Source: Mycobacterium sp. (GTDB lineage: Bacteria; Actinomycetota; Actinomycetes; Mycobacteriales; Mycobacteriaceae). Taken from it: a DNA stretch of 7,442 nt. The DNA lies in NCBI GenBank assembly GCA_023264755.1, contig JAHFVB010000210.1:846-8287 (forward strand), written 5' to 3'. Under the pieces are notes generated by a model. The model searched no databases and was not told the origin of the DNA. It was given only the letters and a program-made list of their open reading frames with translations. Shown piece after piece: positions 1 through 7,003 of this stretch. Position 1 is the first letter of the stretch. Each line of letters begins with the position of its first letter. The position numbers were made by a program, and so were the translations under genes.

Positions 1-495
1 GACTACGCCACCTCGCTCGGCGAGTCGGTGGGATCGGGTCCCTTCTTCAAGGCCTACCTCGCCAACCTGCTGCCCGGCCAGTTCGTGCAGCCGTTCATCG
101 ATGCCGCGTTCTCCGATCTGGGAGTGGACCCCAACACGCTGCTCCCATCGCAGCGCGTCGACCCGCAGGTCGGACAGCCGGGCACGCCTCCGCTGCCCCT
201 GCCGTACCCGCGGACCGGTCAGGGCGGTGACCCGAAGCTGAACCTGCCCGACGCCATTACCGGAAATCCGGGCGATCCCGGTTGCGGGCCGCCCGGCCTG
301 CCGCTGCCCGGTCCGACCGGGTGCTACCCCTACCGGGAACCCGTGCCCCCAGGACCGCCGGGTGGTCCGCCGCCTGGCCCACCGGCCAACGTCGCGCCGG
401 CGCCTACGCCCACGCCGGTGCTGCAATTGGCCCCCGGTGAGGTGCCCCCTGCATCCGTTCCGGCGCAACCGAACAACTCGGAGGCTGGCCAATGA
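1..495 (+). CDS. mceC: MceC-family protein, C-terminal part (5' end outside window)
   Basis: The reading frame is open from the first base, and 164 residues are visible before TGA at 493-495. It belongs to the MCE-family subunits that form the cell-envelope part of mycobacterial lipid importers. The MCE (MlaD) domain lies upstream of the window. What is visible is the end of the helical region, with 'FFKAYLANLLPGQFVQPFID' starting near residue 15. It is followed by the MceC-typical segments 'LPYPRTGQGG', 'LPDAITGNPGDP' and 'YPYREP', then a Pro/Gly/Ala-rich tail ending in 'NNSEAGQ'. Two cysteines (visible residues 95 and 108) sit in the Pro/Gly-rich part. The stop overlaps the next gene's start as ATGA (492-495), so translation is probably coupled to mceD. 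Family and position (C before D) are secure. Which mce operon (mce1, mce4 or another) it belongs to cannot be decided from this fragment. Confidence 0.93.
   Translation, partial: DYATSLGESVGSGPFFKAYLANLLPGQFVQPFIDAAFSDLGVDPNTLLPSQRVDPQVGQPGTPPLPLPYPRTGQGGDPKLNLPDAITGNPGDPGCGPPGLPLPGPTGCYPYREPVPPGPPGGPPPGPPANVAPAPTPTPVLQLAPGEVPPASVPAQPNNSEAGQ
480..484 (+). promoter_or_regulatory. Ribosome binding site of mceD
   Basis: GGAGG at 480-484, seven bases before the ATG at 492, lies inside the last codons of mceC. It supports the ATG within the ATGA overlap as the start of mceD. Confidence 0.75.
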
Positions 496-1826
496 GCACC
501 CGCAGTAGACGCCTTGGTTTGGCCGCCGCGCTCGTCCTCGTCCTGATCGCCGGGTTCGTCGTCGTCCTGCGTGGCGGGGCCGGTATCGGTCGCACTCACG
601 TGGTGGCGTACTTCGACAACAGCAACGGCATCTTCGTCGGAGACGAGGTGCGGATCGTCGGGGTGCCAGTGGGTTTGATCGACAAGATCGAACCGCAGCC
701 GCTACAGGTCAAGATCAGCTTCTGGCTGGACGACAAGTACAAGGTTCCAGCCGACGCCAAGGCAGTGATCCTGTCGCCGTCGCTGGTCACCTCCCGCGCC
801 ATCCAGCTGACCCCGGCCTATGTCTCCGGACCGGTGATGGCCGACAACACCGTGATCGGACGAGACCGCACGGCGGTTCCCGTGGAGTTCGACGACTTCC
901 GTCAGCAACTGCAGAAGCTCAACGAGGCCCTGCAGCCGACCCAGCCGGGTGGCGTGAGCCCGCTCGGCGCGTTGGTCAACACCACCGCTGACAACCTGCG
1001 CGGCCAAGGTGCCACCATCAGAGACACCATCATCAAACTCTCCCAAGCGATCTCGGCGCTCGGCGATCACAGTGACGACCTCTTCACGACGTTGAAGAAC
1101 CTGTCGCTTCTGGTATCGGCGTTACAAGGCTCCAGCAATCTGCTCGCGCAGCTCAACCAGAATCTGGCGTCCGTCACCAACCTGGTCGCCAATGACCCGA
1201 ACGAAGTGGGCAACGCCGTGCACGACCTCGGTGACCTGGCCGGCGAGTTGAAGGGCTTCGTCAACGAGAACCGCGAATCCCTGGGCGTCACCGCGGACAA
1301 GTTGGCCTCGGTGTCCCAGGCCTTGCACGACAGCATTCCGGACATCAAGGAAGTGCTTCACATCGCACCCGGGACGTTGCAGAACTTCATCAACATCTAC
1401 CAGCCCGCTCAAGGGACGCTGACCGGCGCGCTGTCGGTCAACAACTTCCAGAACCCGATCTCGTTCCTGTGCGGAGCCATTCAAGCCGCGTCGCGCATGG
1501 GCGCCGAGCAATCGGCGAAGCTGTGCGCGCAGTACCTGGCGCCGATCATCAAGAATCGCCAATACAACTTCCCAGCGATCGGACTCAACCCCCTAGTCGG
1601 GGCGATGGCCCGCCCGAATGAGTTGACCTACAGCGAGGATTGGATGCGTCCCGACTACGTTCCGCCGCAGGCCCCGCCGCAACCGCCCGCCACCGACGGA
1701 TCGACGCAGCCAGCACCGGCCGACGCCGGGGCGCCCTTGCCCGCGGAAGCGCCGACGCCCTCCACGCCGACCGATCCCTCGGCGGGCTTGACCGGGCTGA
1801 TGGTCCCGTCGGGCGGTGGTCAGTGA
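492..1826 (+). CDS. mceD: MceD-family lipid importer subunit
   Basis: A 444-residue MCE-family protein, anchored in the inner membrane and extending into the periplasm as one subunit of the Mce lipid-transfer complex. A hydrophobic signal-anchor spans about residues 9-26. The MCE/MlaD beta-barrel domain lies at about 36-110, with the typical 'FVGDEVRIVGVPVGLIDKIEP' pattern and a 'SRAIQLTPAY' end. A long helical region follows at about 130-310, expected to form the tunnel. A conserved segment around 'SFLCGAIQAASRMGAEQSAK' and 'LCAQYLAPIIKNRQYNFP' comes next, then a Pro/Ala-rich tail from about residue 389. The start is ATG 492, overlapping the mceC stop by four bases and preceded by GGAGG. The TGA stop (1824-1826) overlaps the mceE ATG by one base. 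The length is normal for the shorter MceD proteins. The order between C and E fixes the letter; the exact operon type remains open. Confidence 0.93.
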   Translation: MSTRSRRLGLAAALVLVLIAGFVVVLRGGAGIGRTHVVAYFDNSNGIFVGDEVRIVGVPVGLIDKIEPQPLQVKISFWLDDKYKVPADAKAVILSPSLVTSRAIQLTPAYVSGPVMADNTVIGRDRTAVPVEFDDFRQQLQKLNEALQPTQPGGVSPLGALVNTTADNLRGQGATIRDTIIKLSQAISALGDHSDDLFTTLKNLSLLVSALQGSSNLLAQLNQNLASVTNLVANDPNEVGNAVHDLGDLAGELKGFVNENRESLGVTADKLASVSQALHDSIPDIKEVLHIAPGTLQNFINIYQPAQGTLTGALSVNNFQNPISFLCGAIQAASRMGAEQSAKLCAQYLAPIIKNRQYNFPAIGLNPLVGAMARPNELTYSEDWMRPDYVPPQAPPQPPATDGSTQPAPADAGAPLPAEAPTPSTPTDPSAGLTGLMVPSGGGQ

Positions 1827-2962
1827 TGATCCGTCGCCTGCGGACCCAGACTGCCGGGGTGGTGATCGCCATCGCGCTCGCCGCTTCGTCTGGGTGCAGT
1901 TGGCATGGGCTCAACTCCTTGCCGTTGCCGGGCACCGCCGGTGGTGGGCCTGGTTCCTACACCGTCCAGGCCGAATTGCCCAACGTCATCAATCTGCAGC
2001 CCAACTCGCGGGTGCGGGTGGGGGACGTCACGGTCGGCAACGTCACCAAGGTCGACATGCAGGGATGGCATGCCTTGCTGACGATGTCGATCGACGGTGA
2101 TGTGGACCTACCGGCCAACGCAACGATCAAACTGGGCCAGACCAGCCTCTTCGGCTCTCTGCACGTCGAACTCGCACCGCCGACGGATGCGCCACCAGAA
2201 GGCAAGCTGCACAACGGATCACTGATCCCGCTGTCGAGCGCGGGAATCTATCCCAGCACCGAGCAGACACTGGCTGCGATCTCCCTCGTGCTCAACGGTG
2301 GGGGAGTGGGCCAGGTCCAGGACATCACCGAAGCGTTGAGCACGGCGTTCGCCGGCCGCGCCGATGACCTGCGCAGCCTGATCGGTCAACTCGACACCTA
2401 CGTCGGTTACCTCAACGACCAAAAGGGCGACATCATCGCCGCCGCCGAAAGCTTGAACAAACTGGTCAGTCAGATCGCCGAGCAGAAGCCGGTCGTCGAC
2501 AAGGCGCTCAAGACGATTCCGGAGGCGCTCGCCGTCCTCAACGACCAGCGTGAGCACATCGCCAATGCCATCACTCAGCTCGGTCAATTCTCCGCGCTGG
2601 CCCGCAATTCGGTCGACCAGACCAAGAGCGCCCTGGTTCGCGAGCTCTCCGACGTGGCGCCGGTGCTCAAGTCGTTGGCCGATGCGGGTCCTGCGCTGAC
2701 GCGCGCGTTGAGTGTGTTGCCCACCTATCCGTTCCCGAAGGAGCAGCTGACGAAGTGGATGCGCGGTGACTATGCCAACCTGACGGCGGTCATCGACTTG
2801 ACGCTGAGCCGGCTGGACTCGTCGTTCTTCACGGGAACGCGGTTCGAAGGCAATCTCACCGAGTTGGAACTGCAATGGGGTCGCACCATCGGGCAGCTGC
2901 CCAGCCCCTACACCGCGGCCAACCCGCTGGTGGTTCCCTACCGCATCGATCAGGGGGCGTAG
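1826..2962 (+). CDS. mceE: MceE-family lipoprotein (LprK-like)
   Basis: A 378-residue MCE-family protein, the lipidated E member of the complex. The N-terminus has basic residues (RRLR), a hydrophobic stretch at about 11-20 and the lipobox-like sequence ASSGC, with the likely lipidated cysteine at residue 24. It is followed by 'SWHGLNSLPLPG', the pattern that begins mature MceE proteins. The -3 residue is Ser, slightly off the usual lipobox. The MCE domain spans about 45-118 ('LQPNSRVRVGDVTVGNVTKV', 'TSLFGSLHVELAPP'), followed by a long helical region with many D/Q/N-rich heptads to about residue 320. The chosen start is ATG 1826, forming TGATG with the mceD stop. The GTG at 1823 is in frame and gives one extra residue. 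The same frame stays open upstream to about 1640, but that stretch lies inside mceD and has no signal sequence. The gene ends in TAG at 2960-2962, a genuine amber stop that bears on the broken gene at 5755. Confidence 0.92.
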   Translation: MIRRLRTQTAGVVIAIALAASSGCSWHGLNSLPLPGTAGGGPGSYTVQAELPNVINLQPNSRVRVGDVTVGNVTKVDMQGWHALLTMSIDGDVDLPANATIKLGQTSLFGSLHVELAPPTDAPPEGKLHNGSLIPLSSAGIYPSTEQTLAAISLVLNGGGVGQVQDITEALSTAFAGRADDLRSLIGQLDTYVGYLNDQKGDIIAAAESLNKLVSQIAEQKPVVDKALKTIPEALAVLNDQREHIANAITQLGQFSALARNSVDQTKSALVRELSDVAPVLKSLADAGPALTRALSVLPTYPFPKEQLTKWMRGDYANLTAVIDLTLSRLDSSFFTGTRFEGNLTELELQWGRTIGQLPSPYTAANPLVVPYRIDQGA

Positions 2963-2964
2963 GC

Positions 2965-4434
2965 ATGTACCTGCCCAGGCGCGTCGTCACCCAAATGGCG
3001 ATCTTCACGACCGGCACTCTGGTTGCCGTCGCGGTGATGGCCTTCCACTACATGGCGTTGCCCAACTACCTGTTCGGGGTCGGGCACTACCGGGTCACTC
3101 TCCAGCTGCCCGCGGCCGGCGGGCTTTACTCCAGTGGCAACGTGACTTACCGGGGCACCGAGGTGGGCCGCGTCGAAAGCGTCCAGCTCACCGACACCGG
3201 CGTCAACGCCATCCTTTCGCTGAAATCGGGAGTGCCCATCCCCGCGGACCTGAAGGCCGAAGTACACAGCCAGACCGCGGTCGGCGAACAGTTCGTCGCC
3301 TTGCTGCCCCGCAGCGCCAACGGGCCGGTACTGAAGGAAGGCGACGTCATCAGCGTGGACCGGGCCTCGGTTCCGCCCGATATCAATTCGCTTCTGGCAG
3401 CGACTAATCGGGGCATCCAGGCCATTCCCCACGACAATCTCAAGACCGTCATCGACGAGGGCTACACGGCCGTCGGCGGGCTCGGCCCCGAGCTGTCCCG
3501 CTTGGTCAAGGGGACCACCGCGCTGGCCATCGACGCGCGCAAGAACCTCGACGCCCTGGTCACCCTGGCCGATCAATCCCAACCGGTGCTGGACTCCCAG
3601 ACCAAGACCGCAGGCTCCATCGCGGCCTGGGCAGCCAACGTCGCCACCGTCACCGGTGAACTGCAGGCCCAGGATCCTGCGGTGTCGAAGGTCCTGGCCG
3701 ACGGCCCTGGGGCGGCTGACGCGTCCCGCGGGCTGCTGGATCGACTCCAGCCGTCGCTACCGATCCTGCTGCAGAACCTGGTGGGGCTCGACGACGTCGG
3801 CATCACCTACAACCACGACCTCGAGCAGATCTTGGTACTTCTGCCCCAAGGCATCTCGATTCTTCAGGGTGCGGGGCTGGCCAACCGAAACACCAAGCAG
3901 CCCTACAAGGGTGGCTTCTTGTCCTTCAACCTGAACCTCAATCTGCCGCCCGCCTGCCTGACCGGCTTCCTACCACCGCAGCAGCAGCGCATCCCCAGCG
4001 ACGTGGACTATCCGCCGAGGCCGGCGGGCAACCTGTACTGCCGGGTGCCTCAGGATTCGCCGTTCAACGTGCGCGGTGCTCGCAACACCCCGTGCGAGAC
4101 CAAACCCGGCAAACGCGCACCCACCGCCGCGATGTGCGAGAGCGACGAGAACTACCTCCCGCTCAACGATGGCTACAACTGGAAGGGCGATCCCAACGCG
4201 ACCCTGAGCGGACAACCCATCCCGCAGCTGCCGCCCGGTGCCCCGGAAGCCGCTCCGCCTCCCGGCGCGGCTCCGCCGGCAGCACCGCCGCCGATCGCGG
4301 TCGCCCAGTACGACCCCAATACCGGCACTTACGTCGGGCCCGACGGCCGCTCCTATCGACAGACCGACCTGGCCCGCGACGCCGACCAACATCAATCGTG
4401 GCAAGACATGTTGCTGCCACCGAAGGGACAGTGA
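2965..4434 (+). CDS. mceF: MceF-family lipid importer subunit
   Basis: A 489-residue MCE-family protein, last of the six Mce subunits. A signal-anchor lies at about residues 9-30, followed by the MCE domain at about 42-116 ('LYSSGNVTYRGTEVGRVESV', 'AVGEQFVALLP'). A helical region runs to about 300. A conserved Cys-containing C-terminal segment follows ('LPPACLTGFLPP', 'LYCRVPQDSPFNVRGARNTP', later 'MCESDENY'), then a Pro/Ala-rich linker from about 418 and the MceF-typical 'YDPNTGTYVGPDG' motif at about 449-461. The chosen start is ATG 2965, two bases after the mceE stop and seven bases after AGGGGG (2952-2957). An in-frame ATG at 2875 would add residues lying inside mceE and push the membrane segment inward, so it was not used. 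The 'SYRQTDLARD' ending supports an intact C-terminus. Confidence 0.93.
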   Translation: MYLPRRVVTQMAIFTTGTLVAVAVMAFHYMALPNYLFGVGHYRVTLQLPAAGGLYSSGNVTYRGTEVGRVESVQLTDTGVNAILSLKSGVPIPADLKAEVHSQTAVGEQFVALLPRSANGPVLKEGDVISVDRASVPPDINSLLAATNRGIQAIPHDNLKTVIDEGYTAVGGLGPELSRLVKGTTALAIDARKNLDALVTLADQSQPVLDSQTKTAGSIAAWAANVATVTGELQAQDPAVSKVLADGPGAADASRGLLDRLQPSLPILLQNLVGLDDVGITYNHDLEQILVLLPQGISILQGAGLANRNTKQPYKGGFLSFNLNLNLPPACLTGFLPPQQQRIPSDVDYPPRPAGNLYCRVPQDSPFNVRGARNTPCETKPGKRAPTAAMCESDENYLPLNDGYNWKGDPNATLSGQPIPQLPPGAPEAAPPPGAAPPAAPPPIAVAQYDPNTGTYVGPDGRSYRQTDLARDADQHQSWQDMLLPPKGQ

Positions 4435-4437
4435 CCG

Positions 4438-5097
4438 GTGCCAACGCCCGCCGCGCACGTGTCGGTGCCGGCCACGTCCGATGACGACACGGCCGAACTC
4501 GCCGAGGACACCCCGGATGCCGAAGCCCAGGACGAGTCGGTAGCCGAGGACGCTTCCGCCGAACCGGCCCCCGAAGCGGACGGCGGTGCCGTTGGCCCAC
4601 GGTCGCGGTGGCGCATGTCCCCGCCCCGGCTCGCGCTTCTGCTCGGTCTGACGATGGCGGTGGCACTCGCAGCGGTGATCGGTTTCCTGGGAGTGCAGGC
4701 CCACCGCGCCCAGCAGGCCGCCGACCTGCGCGCGCTGTATCTCCAGGTCGGACGACAGGGCGCCGTGAACCTCACCACGATCGACTGGCACCACGCCGAC
4801 GCCGACGTGCAACGCATCCTCGGTGGCGCCACCGGCCCGTTCTACGACGACTTCGCTCAGCGCGCCCAACCCTTCGTCGACGTGGTCAAGAAGGTGCAGT
4901 CGGTGTCCACCGGTACCGTGACCGTCGCGGGGTTGGAGTCCACCACCGACACCGAGGCGAAGGTGCTCGTCGCCGTCAACGTCAAGACCACCACCAACGA
5001 GGCGCCGCAACCATCGTCACGGTCGTGGCGGATCCGGCTGTCCGTCCAGAAGATCGGCGACGACGTAAAGGTGTCCAACGTGGAGTTCGTCCCATGA
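4438..5097 (+). CDS. Mce-associated membrane protein (Mas), first copy
   Basis: A 219-residue protein starting at GTG 4438, three bases after mceF, with GAAGGGA at 4422-4428 as ribosome binding site. Residues 1-55 are a disordered, strongly acidic cytoplasmic tail (many Asp, Glu, Ala). One membrane span lies at about 66-86. The outer part follows at about 95-219, with 'LRALYLQVGRQGAVNLTTID' (about 98-117), then 'YDDFAQRAQPFVDVVKKVQ' and a C-terminal beta-rich segment. This is the layout of mycobacterial Mce-associated proteins such as those after mce1F, which share the NTF2-like outer domain and are thought to stabilise or assist the Mce complex. No catalytic motif is visible, and a direct lipid-binding role is inference. 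It overlaps the next gene by four bases (ATGA). Confidence 0.88.
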   Translation: MPTPAAHVSVPATSDDDTAELAEDTPDAEAQDESVAEDASAEPAPEADGGAVGPRSRWRMSPPRLALLLGLTMAVALAAVIGFLGVQAHRAQQAADLRALYLQVGRQGAVNLTTIDWHHADADVQRILGGATGPFYDDFAQRAQPFVDVVKKVQSVSTGTVTVAGLESTTDTEAKVLVAVNVKTTTNEAPQPSSRSWRIRLSVQKIGDDVKVSNVEFVP

Positions 5098-5690
5098 GCG
5101 AGCCAGAGCACCCCACCACAGCCGTCGAGCCGGACGTGGCCGAAACAACGACCGACGCAGTGGAACTCGACACCGATCCCAGTGATTCCGACCCACCGGC
5201 ACCAGCCGCCAAGCGGCGGCACCTGGTGGCGTACGTGCTCGTGCCCCTGCTGGTGATGGGCCTGGCCGTGGGCGCGGGATACCTGAAGTACCGAGCCGGT
5301 TCACTCTCGGACGCGCAGACCGCGGCCAGTACCTCGGTACAAGCCGCCACCGACGGCACGATCGCCTTGCTCACCTACCGACCCGACACGGCGCAAGCGA
5401 CCCTGACCGCCGCCAGGGATCGGCTCACCGGGTCCTTCCGAGACTCCTACACGTCGCTGACCAATGACGTCGTCATCCCGGGAGCCAAGCAAAGGAACAT
5501 CTCCGCGACCGCGACCGTGCCCGCCGCCGCGTCGGTGTCGGCCAGCGCGAACCACGCCGTGGTGCTGGTGTACGTCGATCAATCGGTGATCGTCGGCGAG
5601 GACGCCCCGTCGGCCACGGCCTCCGCCGTCCAAGTCACCCTGGACAAGATTGGAAACCAGTGGCTCATCTCGGGATTCGACCCCAAATGA
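5094..5690 (+). CDS. Mce-associated membrane protein (Mas), second copy
   Basis: A 198-residue protein from ATG 5094, overlapping the preceding stop as ATGA, with GGAG at 5082-5085. Residues 2-38 form an acidic, Thr/Pro-rich cytoplasmic tail ending in the basic 'KRRH'. A single membrane span lies at about 43-64. The outer domain at about 70-198 has the typical Mce-associated pattern: 'AATDGTIALLTYRPDTAQAT', 'RLTGSFRDSYTSLTNDVVIP', 'AVVLVYVDQSV' and the terminal 'WLISGFDPK'. It is the second of a tandem pair common after mceF. The two copies share topology but little obvious sequence, so they probably occupy different positions in the complex (inference). The frame is also open upstream to 4608, but that stretch is inside the first Mas gene and is not part of this protein. 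Confidence 0.9.
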   Translation: MSEPEHPTTAVEPDVAETTTDAVELDTDPSDSDPPAPAAKRRHLVAYVLVPLLVMGLAVGAGYLKYRAGSLSDAQTAASTSVQAATDGTIALLTYRPDTAQATLTAARDRLTGSFRDSYTSLTNDVVIPGAKQRNISATATVPAAASVSASANHAVVLVYVDQSVIVGEDAPSATASAVQVTLDKIGNQWLISGFDPK

Positions 5691-5706
5691 GCCGCCGTGC
5701 ATCCGA

Positions 5707-5730
5707 GCGTCGTCGAGTACTCGGCGTCGT
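5707..5730 (+). repeat. 10-bp palindrome flanked by 7-bp direct repeats
   Basis: In the 64-base gap before the MPT51-like gene, the perfect palindrome CGAGTACTCG (5714-5723) is flanked on both sides by GCGTCGT (5707-5713 and 5724-5730). It could be an operator for the downstream genes or chance in GC-rich DNA. No T-run follows, so it does not look like a terminator. Confidence 0.4.
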
Positions 5731-5740
5731 GCCACCCCAT

Positions 5741-5745
5741 GGAGG
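5741..5745 (+). promoter_or_regulatory. Ribosome binding site of the MPT51-like gene
   Basis: GGAGG at 5741-5745, nine bases before GTG 5755, decides the start of the MPT51-like protein. The ATG at 5739 and the GTG at 5745 are in another frame. Confidence 0.75.
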
Positions 5746-5754
5746 TGATCGATC

Positions 5755-6639
5755 GTGAGACCAAGCCTGGTCGCACTCCGACTCGCGCTAGCGGCGGTTC
5801 TGGGCGTATGCCTGTGGACTGCCGCGGAAGCCAGAGCCGCTGCGGTGGAATATCTGATGGTGCCCTCGGCGGCCATGGGCCGAGACATTCCGGTGGCGTT
5901 CCAGAACGGAGGCCCGCACGCGGTCTATCTGCTGGACGCGTTCAACGCCGCGCCGGACGTCAGCAACTGGGTCACCGCTGGAAACGCGATGAATAGCCTT
6001 GGCGGCAAGGGGATCTCGGTGGTTGCCCCGGCCGGCGGAGCGTGGAGTATGTACACCGACTGGGAGCTGGACGGTAGCCGCCAGTGGGAGACCTTCCTGT
6101 CCAGCGAGCTACCGGATTGGCTGGCGGCGAACAAGGGGCTGGCCCCCGGCGGGCATGGAATCGTCGGGGCAGCCCAGGGCGGGACGGGCGCGCTGACCTT
6201 GGCGGAGTTTCACCCCGACCGGTTCCGGTATGCGGGTTCGATGTAGGGGTTCTTGACGCCGTCGGCCACCGCGCTCAACGGGGCGATCACCGCCGGTATG
6301 GCTCAGTACGGCGGAGTGAACACGCAGGCGATGTGGGGAGCGGCGCAGTTGGGTCGCTGGAAGTGGCACGACCCGGACGTGCACGCGCAACTGTTGGTCG
6401 ACAACAATACTCGGCTCTGGGTGTTCAGTCCGTCGACTCTGACGTGCAGTGATCCGGCTGCGATGATCGGTTACTGCGACCAAGCGCAGGGCAGCAACCG
6501 GACCTTCTTTGCGCAGTACCGGGCGGTGGGTGGCCACAACGGCCACTTCGACATACCCGTTGGTGGGCAACACGATTGGTCGAGCTGGGGTCCGCAGCTG
6601 GCCGCGATGTCCGGTGACCTGGCCGCGACGCTGCGATGA
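5755..6639 (+). pseudogene. MPT51/FbpD-like secreted antigen 85-fold protein, interrupted by an in-frame TAG
   Basis: The frame from GTG 5755 to TGA 6637-6639 encodes 294 positions, close to the roughly 300 residues of MPT51. Codon 164 (6244-6246) is TAG. Residues 1-28 form a signal peptide (basic start, hydrophobic core 10-21, likely cleavage after ARA). The antigen 85 alpha/beta-hydrolase fold follows: 'VEYLMVPSAAMGRDIPVAFQ', 'YTDWELDG', 'QWETFLSSELPDWLAANKG' and 'FHPDRFRYAGSM'. After the stop the same frame continues with 'GFLTPSATALNGAI', 'QLGRWKWHDPDVHAQLL' and 'VGGHNGHFDIPVGGQHDW', all MPT51-like. The nucleophile region reads GAAQGG (138-143), so the Ser of antigen 85 is Ala140, as in MPT51. 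Mycoloyl transfer is therefore unlikely; lipid, glycan or fibronectin binding is the family suggestion. From memory, MPT51 has Ser at codon 164 (AGSMSG), so one base change (TCG to TAG) would explain the break. No frameshift is seen. Pseudogene, readthrough or sequencing error are all possible. Confidence 0.85.
6244..6246 (+). other. In-frame amber codon inside the MPT51-like gene
   Basis: TAG directly follows ATG (Met163) and precedes GGG (Gly165), in a stretch where the family reads AGSMSGF. The frame on both sides is the same and both sides are conserved. mceE in this window ends in TAG and mceF begins just after it in another frame, so TAG is a normal stop in this organism. Confidence 0.9.
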
Positions 6640-6953
6640 GCGCCATCAGCGCTCCAGCGGCCATCCGCTCGGGAGCCAAGCCGGCCCGCCGGCGAGCGGT
6701 GTTGGCGATCGTCGCGGTCTGCGCCGGCGTCGTCGCTTCGTCGTGGTGCTCGCCGGCGACTGCGATGGCCGATCCGTCCGAGCCGTCGTGTCCGCTAGCT
6801 TTGGTGCTGATGTGCAGGATGCTGCCCGTCGCGCCCGATCTCGACGGCGACGTCGACCTTACTCAGCCGGCAGCTCAGTCGGCGGGAGCGCCAACGTCAG
6901 CGCCAGCGGTCGGTGATCCGGGCACCCCACCGTCAGACCCGAACCCCTCCTGA
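6636..6953 (+). CDS. Small secreted protein of unknown function
   Basis: A 105-residue protein whose ATG (6636) overlaps the MPT51-like gene's final TGA as ATGA. The N-terminus is basic (KPARRR at 15-20), followed by a hydrophobic core at about 21-36 and 'SPATAMA', giving a likely signal-peptide cut after Ala45. The mature part would be about 60 residues beginning 'DPSEPSCPLALVLMCRMLPV', with two cysteines (52 and 60) around a hydrophobic stretch. Then comes 'APDLDGDVDLTQP' and a disordered Ala/Pro/Ser tail. No enzyme motif is visible and I do not recognise the family. The hydrophobic segment between the cysteines could lie at the membrane or bind a partner. No ribosome binding site sits at a useful distance (GGTGA at 6613 is too far), so translation probably depends on ribosomes finishing the upstream gene, which the amber codon would reduce. 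GTG 6699 is a weaker alternative start. Confidence 0.7.
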   Translation: MSAISAPAAIRSGAKPARRRAVLAIVAVCAGVVASSWCSPATAMADPSEPSCPLALVLMCRMLPVAPDLDGDVDLTQPAAQSAGAPTSAPAVGDPGTPPSDPNPS

Positions 6954-7003
6954 GGTGCCGAAGCGGTGGCCGAATCGGGTTCGACGACTTGGCAAGACAA
7001 TTC

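Noticed and set aside
283..324. Cys pair in the Pro/Gly-rich tail of MceC as a special disulfide module
   Set aside because: Two Cys alone in a low-complexity tail are too little to support a specific claim.
1640..1825. Upstream in-frame extension of mceE
   Set aside because: Lies wholly inside mceD and would bury the lipoprotein signal; ATG 1826 gives a proper lipobox at residue 24.
3970..5010. Long antisense open frame (346 residues) on the - strand opposite mceF and the first Mas gene
   Set aside because: Arg/Gly/Val-rich composition typical of the reverse strand of GC-rich coding DNA; no recognisable domain, and it spans two well-supported + strand genes.
5739..5757. ATG 5739 as an alternative start for the MPT51-like gene
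   Set aside because: It is in a different reading frame from the conserved protein; GTG 5755 follows GGAGG at the right distance.
6253..6639. Separate gene starting at TTG 6253
   Set aside because: Same frame as the MPT51-like gene before the TAG, encodes only its C-terminal part without a signal peptide, and the AGGGG before it is too close to serve as a binding site.
6996..7001. GACAAT as a -10 promoter element for mceG
   Set aside because: No matching -35 element at a normal distance, and the start of transcription would fall in the ribosome binding site.
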